Shown: positions 20,055 to 28,309 of the stretch, piece after piece
Position numbering within the stretch: the first letter of the stretch is position 1
Layout of the letters: each line of letters begins with the position of its first letter
Assembly: GCA_900548385.1 (NCBI GenBank)
Contig: URKJ01000001.1
Coordinates: forward strand, 214,924 to 278,923
Direction: 5' to 3'
From: an uncultured bacterium
Lineage (GTDB): Bacteria > Verrucomicrobiota > Lentisphaeria > Victivallales > UBA1829
DNA length: 64,000 nucleotides
The notes under the pieces: generated by a model
What the model was told of the DNA's origin: nothing
Databases searched by the model: none
What the model saw: only the letters and a program-made list of their open reading frames with translations
Translations under genes and position numbers: made by a program

Positions 20055-20858
20055 TCAGAGGGAACTCTTTACATAATCAACCGCGTTGGAGAAAATGATT
20101 CTGCCTTCGCCCCACTGCGGCAGGCAGCCTTGAAGTTTCCGGGTCTGCCAGTCCGGCGCATTGAAGGGGGAGAGGAACGCTTCCGGGTGCGGCATGAGCC
20201 CGAAGACCCGTCCGGTGGGATCGCAGATCCCGGCAATGTCGTTGATGGAACCGTTGGGGTTCTCCGGAAAGCCGTTCGGTTTGTTGCCCGCTTCGTCGGT
20301 ATAGCGGAGAGCGACAAGATTTTCTTTTTCGATTTTTTCGATGTATTCGGGAGAGGCGACGAATTTGCCTTCGCCGTGACGGATCGGCATGCGGATCAGG
20401 TCGATGCCTTTGGTGAATACGCATTTGCACGCCGGGTTTGCTTTCATCGTGACCCAGTCGTCGCGGAAGACGCCGGAGTCGTTATGCGCGAGGGCTGCCT
20501 GCTGGGTGAAACGCTGACCGTCGAGAGCGGGGACGAGTCCGAGCCGGGTCAGGGTCTGGAAGCCGTTGCAGATGCCGATGACGAGCTTGCCGGATTCGAT
20601 GAATTTATCAAGATCTTCTTTCAGTTTGAATTTGATTTTGTTTGCGAAAACGGTTCCGGAACCGAGGTGATCCCCGAACGAGAATCCGCCGATGAATGCG
20701 AGTATCTGATAGGGATCCATCGTTTCCTTCCCGGACAGAAGGTCGTTGATATGGATAAGAGTAGCGGTTGCGCCGGATGCGTTGAACGCGGCGGCAGTCT
20801 CTTTTTCGCAGTTTAATCCGACTCCGGTAATGACCAGTGCTTTGACATCGTTAGGCAT
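20055..20858 (-). CDS. purQ: Phosphoribosylformylglycinamidine synthase, glutaminase subunit
   Basis: 267 residues. PurQ is the class I glutamine amidotransferase that feeds ammonia to PurL for FGAM formation in purine synthesis. GGFSFGDHLGSG is the oxyanion region, GICNGFQTLTRLG holds the nucleophile Cys, and FGLMPHPEAF supplies the His and Glu of the triad. It is longer than the short 220-residue form and fits the extended PurQ type. AAGGAG precedes ATG 20858. purM is elsewhere in the window (52004), so pur genes are scattered. Confidence 0.95.
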   Translation of the reverse strand: MPNDVKALVITGVGLNCEKETAAAFNASGATATLIHINDLLSGKETMDPYQILAFIGGFSFGDHLGSGTVFANKIKFKLKEDLDKFIESGKLVIGICNGFQTLTRLGLVPALDGQRFTQQAALAHNDSGVFRDDWVTMKANPACKCVFTKGIDLIRMPIRHGEGKFVASPEYIEKIEKENLVALRYTDEAGNKPNGFPENPNGSINDIAGICDPTGRVFGLMPHPEAFLSPFNAPDWQTRKLQGCLPQWGEGRIIFSNAVDYVKSSL

Positions 20859-21177
20859 AGTGTTTTCAGCTCCTTGAAATTAATCGTATTAAATTAGCCC
20901 GTTTTCGGGAAGAAATCAAATCGTAAACGGAAATTTCCGGAAGATTTCGCCGATTCGGAACTTTCCGCGCTGATCAGGAACGGTTCAATATTACGGTCGG
21001 CTCTTGTTTTTTATGGCTGTATTCTGTTCCGGTTCCGCCATTTTTTATGGCGAAACGGCGGAGAAATTAAAGTTTCGTCATTTATTCGGATAAATTTAGT
21101 TCTCCGATTTGCGAAATGGCATAAGACGTGATAGATTAAGACTTTACAGAAATCCCATGGAGAGTTGTTTATATTTT
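20859..21177. other. Intergenic region between divergent purQ and fmt
   Basis: 319 bp, AT-rich, without a credible coding frame. It must hold the promoters of both flanking genes. A candidate for fmt is TTGCGA (21109-21114), 17 bp, TAGATT (21132-21137), which is only moderately good. A short hairpin, CGCCAT/ATGGCG around six T (21036-21052), has no attached T tract. I see no riboswitch-like structure. Confidence 0.5.
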
Positions 21178-22182
21178 ATGCAGAAAAATAAGGTCAAAGT
21201 GTATTTTCTGGGATCGGGCGCGTTCGCGGTTCCGTTTCTCGACGCTCTGAGCAGAGCCGATAATATTGATCTCGTCGGCGTCGGTACCCAGCCGGACAAG
21301 CCGTCCGGCCGGAAACGTTTGCCGAAGCCGACGCCATTGGGCGGCTTCGCGGATGCGGTGGGAATTCCCTGCCGCCGGGTTGCCTCGGTCAGTTCGGATG
21401 AGTTCATGCAGCTGATGAATGAGCTTCAGCCGGATATTGTGGTCGTGGTGTCGTTCGGTCAGATTCTGCGGGAACGTCTGCTGAATTTTCCGCGGTTCGG
21501 CTGTCTCAATGTACACGGTTCGATACTCCCGAAATACCGGGGAGCATCGCCTCTTGCAACCTCCATACTTTGCGGCGACAAAGTAAACGGGATCACATTC
21601 ATGCGGATGGAAAAAGGGCTGGACACCGGTCCGATTTACTCCATTACCACGATGGAGGTTCCGCCGACAATGAATTCCCAGACGTTGGAGATCGCGCTTT
21701 CGGAGCTCGGTTCGCGGGATCTTGCGGGGATCATCGACAGAATCGCCAACGGTCTTCAGCCGATTCCGCAGAACGACGCGGAAGCCACTTTCACCCGGAA
21801 GATTCAGAAATCCGACGGCTCCATCCGTTGGAGTGAACCTGCGGATGTTCTGGAACGCAAAATCCGGGCGTATTATTCCTGGCCGGCGTCCACATTCCGC
21901 ATCATGGGAAAAAACGGCATTCAATCCATCAAGATCACCGAGGCACGCATCGCATCCGGTTCCGGGGCTCCCGGAACGACTCTGGTCCGCGATAAACGGT
22001 GGATCGTCGCCTGCGGGGAGGGCGCTCTTGAAATCCTCCGCATTATCCCCGAAGGTTCCCGTGAAATGAATGCCGCCGATTTTATCCGCGGATTCAACAA
22101 TCCGGAAGCTGTCAAACAAGTGCTCGACGGTCCGCTGCCGCCGTCCGGGCAGAACTCACAGGAAAAGAAGAAAGATTCATGA
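21178..22182 (+). CDS. fmt: Methionyl-tRNA formyltransferase
   Basis: 334 residues from ATG 21178; an in-frame ATG at 21157 is possible. The enzyme formylates Met-tRNA(fMet) using 10-formyl-tetrahydrofolate. It shows FLGSGAFAVPFLDAL at the N-terminus, the catalytic region NVHGSILPKYRGASPL (Asn, His), then GLDTGPIYS. The C-terminal OB-like domain includes KIRAYYSWPAS. It overlaps the next gene by four bases (ATGA), so it heads the fmt-rng-arnB-arnT run. Confidence 0.96.
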   Translation: MQKNKVKVYFLGSGAFAVPFLDALSRADNIDLVGVGTQPDKPSGRKRLPKPTPLGGFADAVGIPCRRVASVSSDEFMQLMNELQPDIVVVVSFGQILRERLLNFPRFGCLNVHGSILPKYRGASPLATSILCGDKVNGITFMRMEKGLDTGPIYSITTMEVPPTMNSQTLEIALSELGSRDLAGIIDRIANGLQPIPQNDAEATFTRKIQKSDGSIRWSEPADVLERKIRAYYSWPASTFRIMGKNGIQSIKITEARIASGSGAPGTTLVRDKRWIVACGEGALEILRIIPEGSREMNAADFIRGFNNPEAVKQVLDGPLPPSGQNSQEKKKDS

Positions 22183-23828
22183 GAAACAAAAAACAGATCA
22201 TTATAAATTGCGAAGAACTGGAGACGCGTTTCGCATTGCTGCGCAACGGCAGACTCGAAGAATATGAAATCGAACGGCTGGACGAAGACGAGCTTCTTGC
22301 CGGATCCATTTATCTCGGACGTATCACTCATCTCGAAAAGAAACTGGAAGCCGCGTTTGTCGACATCGGTGCCGCGAAAAACGCGTTTCTGCATTACAAG
22401 GACATGCTTCCCGCCTCTTACGACATGCTCGACGACATTCGCCACATGGAGGCGGATCCCAATAAGAATGAACCGGCGAAACGCCGGAAAAAAGGTTCCG
22501 TGCTGAGTAAAGTCGCCGATCATATCCGCGGACTGGTCGGCAGAACCAACAAGGCTCAGCGCCTGAAAGAGTTTGAGACCAAGCTGCACAGCGGCAAGAT
22601 CACGGTCGCCGATATTCCGAAGATGTTTCCGGAGAATTCCGAACTGCTCGTGCAGATCACCAAAGGGCCGATCGGAACCAAAGGCGCACGCGTCACCACC
22701 AATATCACGATTCCCGGACGCTACCTCGTTCTTCTGCCGTATTCCGATCATATCGGGCTCTCTTCCCGGATCGACGACCGCAAGGAGCGGGACCGTCTGC
22801 GCAAGATCCTTGCGAAACTTGAAGTTCCCGAAGGCATGGGCCTTATCTGCCGCACGATCGGCGAGGGGCACAAGGCTGAAGATTTTGAAAAAGACCTTCA
22901 GATGCTGCTGAAAATCTGGGAGAGCGCAAGCGCCGCATTGGAGGAAAAGAGCGCCCCCGCCATCGTTTACCGGGAACCGAACCTGCTGGAACGGACGGTC
23001 CGCGATTTCCTGACCGATGATATTGATGAAATCGTCGTGGACAGTCCCGAAGCAGCAAAGAAGCTGAAAGCCGATTTTGCGGAATTCGGCTGTTATGATA
23101 CGCGCATCACGCTGAGCAACCGCGCCCAGCCGGTATTTGAACGCTATAAAGTGGCGGAACAGGTGGCGGCGGTCTTCAACCGCGTGGTGCAGCTGCCGGG
23201 CGGCGGGTATATCTGTATCGACGAGACCGAGGCGCTTGTCGCGGTGGACGTCAATTCCGGCAAGAACAAGAATGCCAAGGATCAGCCGGAAAATATTCTG
23301 CGGACGAATCTGGAAGCCGCGGAGGAGATCGCGCGGCAGGTGCGTCTCCGCAACGTCGGCGGTCTTGTCGTGATCGACTTTATCGACATGCGCACCCAGC
23401 GGGACCGTGACGCCGTGCAGAAAGCAATGGCGAAATATATTGAGCCGGACCGTGCCAAGACCCGGCTGCTGCCGATCAGCAAGTTCGGGCTGATGGAAAT
23501 GACCCGCCAGCGGGAACATGAAAGCGTCAAGGATGCCGTTTATGATCCCTGTCCGTATTGCGAAGGATCGGGACGCGTGAAGTCTCCGGTGAGTATGAGC
23601 GTGGAGATTCAGCGCCGTCTGAAAGAATTGCTGAAGCGGAAAGCGCGCGGCATGGCGGTTCGCGTGATTATGCACCCCACTATTCTGGAGCGTCTGAAAA
23701 ACGACGATGCGGAACTGCTGAAAGATATGGAAGAACGTTACGGCAAGGAGCTTTCTTTCCGTGCCGATCCGACGATGCACATGGAACAGTTCAAGCTCGT
23801 CAATCCGGAAACCAATCAGGAATATTAA
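22179..23828 (+). CDS. rng: Ribonuclease E/G family endoribonuclease
   Basis: 549 residues, longer than the 490 of E. coli RNase G. An S1 domain (AGSIYLGRITHLEKKLEAAF, then VDIGAAKNAFLHYKD) is interrupted by a charged insertion of about 90 residues (KNEPAKRRKKG...LVGRTNKAQ) before the second S1 half (LLVQITKGPIGTKGARVT). The catalytic DNase-I-like region has VAVDVNSGKN and VVIDFIDM, whose Asp residues bind Mg2+. CPYCEGSGRVKS is the Zn-link. It processes rRNA and mRNA. Coupled to fmt by ATGA. Confidence 0.93.
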   Translation: MRNKKQIIINCEELETRFALLRNGRLEEYEIERLDEDELLAGSIYLGRITHLEKKLEAAFVDIGAAKNAFLHYKDMLPASYDMLDDIRHMEADPNKNEPAKRRKKGSVLSKVADHIRGLVGRTNKAQRLKEFETKLHSGKITVADIPKMFPENSELLVQITKGPIGTKGARVTTNITIPGRYLVLLPYSDHIGLSSRIDDRKERDRLRKILAKLEVPEGMGLICRTIGEGHKAEDFEKDLQMLLKIWESASAALEEKSAPAIVYREPNLLERTVRDFLTDDIDEIVVDSPEAAKKLKADFAEFGCYDTRITLSNRAQPVFERYKVAEQVAAVFNRVVQLPGGGYICIDETEALVAVDVNSGKNKNAKDQPENILRTNLEAAEEIARQVRLRNVGGLVVIDFIDMRTQRDRDAVQKAMAKYIEPDRAKTRLLPISKFGLMEMTRQREHESVKDAVYDPCPYCEGSGRVKSPVSMSVEIQRRLKELLKRKARGMAVRVIMHPTILERLKNDDAELLKDMEERYGKELSFRADPTMHMEQFKLVNPETNQEY

Positions 23829-23844
23829 GAGGGAGTCCGAAATT

Positions 23845-24987
23845 ATGAGAGACACATTTCTGCCGTTTTCCAAACCGGATTTGAAGGAATCCGATATTCA
23901 GGCCGTTGCCGATGTTCTCCGTTCCGGCTGGATTACCACCGGTCCGAAAGTGGCGCAGCTGGAAGCCGATTTCAAACGGTATCTCGGTTCTCCGGACGCG
24001 ATTTCCATGACTTCCGAGACGGGGGTGATGGAAGTGCTTCTGCATGCGCTTGGAATCGGTCCCGGAGACGAGGTCATTACGCCCTCCATGACGTGGGTTT
24101 CCATGATCAACCTGACCGTTCTTGCGGGGGCGACCCCGGTCTTTGTCGATGTCAACAGGGATACGCTGATGGTGGATCCGGACGAGGTCGAAGCTCATAT
24201 TACGCCGCGCACCAAACTGATCGTTCCGGTTCATTTCGCCGGAGCCTGTGCGGATATGGATCCGCTCCGCGCGATTGCGCAAAAGCACGGAATCCGTCTT
24301 GTCGAGGATGCTGCACACGCAATCGGGACCCGGTACAAGGGAAGACTGATCGGCTCAACCGGAACCGCCATGTTCTCGCTTCACCCGATCAAGAACATCA
24401 CCACCGGTGAAGGCGGTATGCTGGTGACCGATGACGAAGAGCTCGGCAAACGCGCCCGCAGTTTGAAATTCCATGGTCTCGGCGTGGATGCCTATGACCG
24501 TCTGACGCACGGACGATCCCCGCAGGCGCAGGTCGTGGAGCCCGGTTACAAGTACAATCTGCCTGACATGCAGGCGGTGCTTGCGCTCGGACAGCTCGCC
24601 CGCATTGAAGAGATCAACGCCCGCCGGACCGCGCTTGCCCTGCGTTACCGCGAACTGTTGAGCGGGATCGACGAACTTCAGCCGCTTGCCGATCCGGAAT
24701 ACGATTTCAAACACGCATGGCATCTGTTTGTGGTCCGCGTGGTCAAAGGAAAACTGAACCGCGATGAATTCATGGCGGCTCTGAAAGAGAAGAATATCGG
24801 AACGGGACTGCATTTCCGCTGTACCCATCTCCAGAAATATTACCGGGAACAGATGGGGTGCAAGCCCGGAATGCTGCCGAATACGGAATGGAATTCGGAC
24901 CGCATCTGTTCCATCCCGCTGTTCCCCTCCATGACGGAAGAGGATCAGGATGATGTCATAGCCGCCATCAAGGAGGTCCTCGCATGA
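23845..24987 (+). CDS. arnB: ArnB-type sugar aminotransferase (PLP)
   Basis: 380 residues from ATG 23845, matching the length of UDP-4-amino-4-deoxy-L-arabinose aminotransferase. The fold-type I DegT/DnrJ/EryC1 signature is clear: RSGWITTGPKVAQLE, EDAAHAIGTRYKG, and MFSLHPIKNITTGEGG with the PLP-binding Lys. It would form UDP-Ara4N for lipid A modification. It overlaps the ArnT-like gene by four bases, which supports the assignment. The other arn genes are not in the window, so a related amino sugar is possible. Confidence 0.85.
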   Translation: MRDTFLPFSKPDLKESDIQAVADVLRSGWITTGPKVAQLEADFKRYLGSPDAISMTSETGVMEVLLHALGIGPGDEVITPSMTWVSMINLTVLAGATPVFVDVNRDTLMVDPDEVEAHITPRTKLIVPVHFAGACADMDPLRAIAQKHGIRLVEDAAHAIGTRYKGRLIGSTGTAMFSLHPIKNITTGEGGMLVTDDEELGKRARSLKFHGLGVDAYDRLTHGRSPQAQVVEPGYKYNLPDMQAVLALGQLARIEEINARRTALALRYRELLSGIDELQPLADPEYDFKHAWHLFVVRVVKGKLNRDEFMAALKEKNIGTGLHFRCTHLQKYYREQMGCKPGMLPNTEWNSDRICSIPLFPSMTEEDQDDVIAAIKEVLA

Positions 24988-26828
24988 AAGTCAACAAGCC
25001 GGACAAACAGCTTTCCGTGACACCTCCGGCGGAACCGTCCGCACAGCCGGAACAGCCGGAATTTACCGAACAGCAGGTGAAAATGGCGATGTGGCTTCCG
25101 CTTTGGATCTGCGCCGCGTTTCTGCTGATTGCCAATCTCGGCATGGCGCCGATCCGCGGGTCGGAGGCCCGTTGGATGGAAATCGTCCGGGAAATGTTTA
25201 TTTCGCATGATTTCCTGCATCCGACGATCAATTTCGAGCCATATTTCGACAAACCGCTTCTGACATACTGGTTTATCGCGTTTACGTCGCTGTTCAACAA
25301 CCGGATCGTGACGGAGTTTATTGCCCGTCTGCCGAGCGCGCTCGCGGCGATTGCCGCCCTGATGGCGATGGTTTCCATTGCAAAACGTCTGTGGAGCGTG
25401 GAGGTCGCCCGGCTTTCCGCATGGCTTTTCATGACCTGCTATTCGTTTGCGTTCTGGGGACGTCTTGCCGAAGCGGATATGGCGAATCTGGCGTTTTGCA
25501 CCGGGGCGATCGCCTGGTATCTGGCGTATCGCAAGGAGCGGAGTTTCGCCGGATATCTGGGATTCTTTCTGCTTTGTTTTATCGGTGCGCATGCAAAGGG
25601 AATGGCGACGATTGCGGTTCCGTTCCTTGCGGCGGGTGTCGATATGATCCTGTCGAAAACGATCCGTTTCCATTTCAACTGGAAATCGGTTACCGCTCTT
25701 GTGATCGGGGCCGGAGTGTATATGATCCCGTTCGAGCTTTCAAAGGCGATCGCGCCTGCAATCGCTCCGGAAACGCAGAACATCATTGACGCCGACGGAA
25801 CATTGAAAACAAGCGGGATCGCGCTTGCCCTGCGCGAGAATGTCATCCGTTTCTTTGCGCCGTTCGATCATAACGACGAAGGTTTTTATGCGTATCTGAT
25901 TCATATTCCGCGGCTGACGATTCCGTGGAGTCCGATTCTGATTCTTGCTGTCGTTGACGCGTTCCGTCGTCGTAAACAGCTTGCCGATCCGGAAAAGTGG
26001 CTTTGCTGGACGATGATCGCGATTTTCCTGTTCTTCTCAATTTCCGGTTCCCGCCGCCATTATTATATCCTTCCGATCATTCCGTTCTGCGCGATTCTGA
26101 TGGCGTTGTTCCTGACCCGTCAGGCGGTCGATCTCTGGGTGGAGAAGACGAAACGGGTGATCCTGTATCTCTTCCGTTTCCTGCCGATGGAGCTGCTGGT
26201 GCTTGCGCTGATTGCGGGCGTTGCGCTGGTGCTGTTTCCGTCGCTGATCCCGCAGCAGTATAAATTCCTGTCGAATCTGATTCCGCAGTCGCTGGTTTCC
26301 CTGTCTGCGGCGGTGTTTATTCTCGGTATGTTCATGTTCCGTCTGAACGGACCGGAAACGCAGTTTTCGAAACTTCTCCCGGACCGGAATCTGGCAAAAT
26401 CCATTTTCTCGGTGTATGTGATCCTTCTGTTGGTGTTCGTTTATGTAATTCCGACGGCGTCGCAGTTCCGTACCGGCAAACGGACTTTGCAGGAGATGAT
26501 GCGCCGGGCGGAACAGATGAAAGTTCCTGCGGGAAATATTTATTTTTATCACGGAACGATCAACAGCGCGGTATTCTATCTGAACCGCAACGCCAAGATT
26601 CATACGATCAAGGATCTGAAAGCGCTGGACGAGGTCCGGAAAGCGAAGCCGGGGGAACGCATTCTGCTGATTTCCCAGCACCGTTATTTTGAAAACATTC
26701 CGCAGGAACAGTTGAAAAAACTGCCGCTAGTTGTGCAGGAGAACGTTTTCCCGTGGGACAGCAAGAAAAACATCCGTAAAAACTATGCCATGCGCATGGT
26801 GCTGCCGGATAACAGAAAAGTTCAATAA
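24984..26828 (+). CDS. arnT: ArnT-like GT83 glycosyltransferase
   Basis: 614 residues with an N-terminal Pro-rich cytoplasmic stretch and about twelve membrane helices. The first periplasmic loop carries IRGSEARWMEIVREM, with the conserved acidic residues, and FDKPLLTYW, both typical of ArnT/PMT-type GT-C enzymes. The C-terminal 100 residues form a soluble periplasmic domain. It would move 4-amino-4-deoxy-L-arabinose from undecaprenyl phosphate to lipid A, lowering the charge of the outer membrane. Coupled to arnB by ATGA. Confidence 0.85.
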   Translation: MKVNKPDKQLSVTPPAEPSAQPEQPEFTEQQVKMAMWLPLWICAAFLLIANLGMAPIRGSEARWMEIVREMFISHDFLHPTINFEPYFDKPLLTYWFIAFTSLFNNRIVTEFIARLPSALAAIAALMAMVSIAKRLWSVEVARLSAWLFMTCYSFAFWGRLAEADMANLAFCTGAIAWYLAYRKERSFAGYLGFFLLCFIGAHAKGMATIAVPFLAAGVDMILSKTIRFHFNWKSVTALVIGAGVYMIPFELSKAIAPAIAPETQNIIDADGTLKTSGIALALRENVIRFFAPFDHNDEGFYAYLIHIPRLTIPWSPILILAVVDAFRRRKQLADPEKWLCWTMIAIFLFFSISGSRRHYYILPIIPFCAILMALFLTRQAVDLWVEKTKRVILYLFRFLPMELLVLALIAGVALVLFPSLIPQQYKFLSNLIPQSLVSLSAAVFILGMFMFRLNGPETQFSKLLPDRNLAKSIFSVYVILLLVFVYVIPTASQFRTGKRTLQEMMRRAEQMKVPAGNIYFYHGTINSAVFYLNRNAKIHTIKDLKALDEVRKAKPGERILLISQHRYFENIPQEQLKKLPLVVQENVFPWDSKKNIRKNYAMRMVLPDNRKVQ

Positions 26829-26840
26829 ACAGGGAGTTTC

Positions 26841-28217
26841 ATGATGAAACGGGAAGCAATCGAATGGTGTCAGATGTACTGGTTCGACACCGGTGTCAGA
26901 GATCTTCCGCGCATTCTTCTGATCGGCGATTCCATTGTCGCCGGACATCGTGCGCAGGTGGCGGAGCGACTGAAAAATGTTGCTTTGGTCGGCGGTTTTT
27001 CTTCGTCGAAAATCGTTGGCGATCCGGGATTTTACCGGGAACTGGAACTCGCGATGGCGGATTATCCGATTGATATGATCTATCTCAACAATGGACTGCA
27101 CGGCCTCAACTGTTCCGATGACTGCTACCGCAGCGGGCTGGAGGAGCTGATCCAGTTTCTCCGCACCAACACCCGCGCCCGGCTGTTTTGGCGCAGCTCC
27201 ACGCCGATCACGGTCAAAGGCGATCCCGCGACACTGTGTCCCGAACTCAACCCGACAGTGATCCGGCGGAACCGTATTGCGGAAGAGCTGATGAAACAGT
27301 ACCACATTCCGACGGACGATCTGTATTCACTCATGCTGAATCACCCGGAATACCGCTCTCCTGACGGTTTTCACTACAATGCCGACGGTATCAATGCTCA
27401 GGCGGATCATGTCGCCGCCTGGCTGAAAGATGCTTTGACTGCCCGTTCACTGGAGGTTGAAGTGAACGGATTCCGGACCGATTATCCGGGATTTGTATCC
27501 GACTGGTGCGGATATGAATGTCTCAATTTTACGCTGAACGGTCTGAAATGCCGTCTTGTGAAACCGAATGTGGCGCCCGATCCGGAAAAGCGCTGGTTTT
27601 GGCGTGCACGGTTTTTCGGGGCGTTCCCGAATGCGGACTGGGCAATGCTGGATCTCGGCTGGTATGTTGCCCATATTGAAGTCAATGAGCTCTATGGCTC
27701 ACCGGAGTCCAACCGCCGGTTCGATCTGCTGTACGGCTTCCTGACGTCGCTTGGATTCAATAAAAAATGTGTTCCGGTCGGTTACAGCCGGGGCGGGCTT
27801 GACGTTTATAACTGGGCGGCAAAGAATACCGACAAGGTAAGCTGTCTGTATCTGGATAATCCAGTTTGCGACTTCAAAAGCTGGCCGGGCGGCAAGGGTA
27901 ACGGCCCCGGTTCCGCGGAAAGTTGGCAGCGGTGTCTGAATGCATGGGGATTTACGGAAGAACAGGCGCTGGCGTACAGCGGAAATCCGGTCGACAATCT
28001 CAAACCGCTTGCCGATGCCGGGATTCCGGTTCTTCATCTTTGCGGCGATGCCGATGAGGTCGTTCCCGCCGAAGAAAACACGAGAATCGTGGAGAAGCGG
28101 TATCGGGACCTCGGCGGTCATATTGAGGTGATTTACAAGCCGGGAGCGAAGCATCATCCGCATTGTCTGGAGAATCCCCGGCCGATCGTCGATTTTATTC
28201 TGAAATACGCAAAATAA
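26841..28217 (+). CDS. Two-headed esterase: SGNH hydrolase fused to alpha/beta hydrolase
   Basis: 458 residues. The N-terminal domain (about 20-200) is an SGNH/GDSL esterase: LLIGDSIVAG with Ser31, NNGLHG with Asn84, and DGFHYNADG with Asp175 and His178. The second domain (about 205-458) is an alpha/beta hydrolase: VGYSRGG with Ser316, CGDADEVVP with Asp403 or Asp405, and a His cluster at 438-441. Both triads look intact. There is no signal peptide. It begins 12 bp after arnT (GGGAG site) and may be co-transcribed. It probably removes two kinds of ester from a sugar. Confidence 0.82.
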   Translation: MMKREAIEWCQMYWFDTGVRDLPRILLIGDSIVAGHRAQVAERLKNVALVGGFSSSKIVGDPGFYRELELAMADYPIDMIYLNNGLHGLNCSDDCYRSGLEELIQFLRTNTRARLFWRSSTPITVKGDPATLCPELNPTVIRRNRIAEELMKQYHIPTDDLYSLMLNHPEYRSPDGFHYNADGINAQADHVAAWLKDALTARSLEVEVNGFRTDYPGFVSDWCGYECLNFTLNGLKCRLVKPNVAPDPEKRWFWRARFFGAFPNADWAMLDLGWYVAHIEVNELYGSPESNRRFDLLYGFLTSLGFNKKCVPVGYSRGGLDVYNWAAKNTDKVSCLYLDNPVCDFKSWPGGKGNGPGSAESWQRCLNAWGFTEEQALAYSGNPVDNLKPLADAGIPVLHLCGDADEVVPAEENTRIVEKRYRDLGGHIEVIYKPGAKHHPHCLENPRPIVDFILKYAK

Positions 28218-28240
28218 GAAAAACGGCGTTTTCCGCCGTT
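28214..28240 (-). terminator. Minus-strand terminator of the giant repeat gene
   Basis: Read on the minus strand, AACGGCG, five bases and CGCCGTT are followed by TTTCTTATTTT. It lies downstream of the gene ending at 28310 and back-to-back with the plus-strand terminator. Confidence 0.6.
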
Positions 28241-28248
28241 CTTCTCAT

Positions 28249-28292
28249 GATCCGCGGCACCCGGCAAGCCGGAATGCCGCGGATTCTTTTTT
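28249..28292 (+). terminator. Plus-strand terminator after the two-headed esterase
   Basis: ATCCGCGGCA (28250-28259) pairs with TGCCGCGGAT (28275-28284). An inner CCGGC/GCCGG pair extends the stem, and TCTTTTTT follows. Confidence 0.88.
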
Positions 28293-28309
28293 GTCTGCTG
28301 TGCTTGAGG

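Noticed and set aside
21036..21052. CGCCAT/ATGGCG hairpin as a terminator or riboswitch part
   Set aside because: Only six base pairs with T in the loop, no T tract after it, and it lies between divergent genes.
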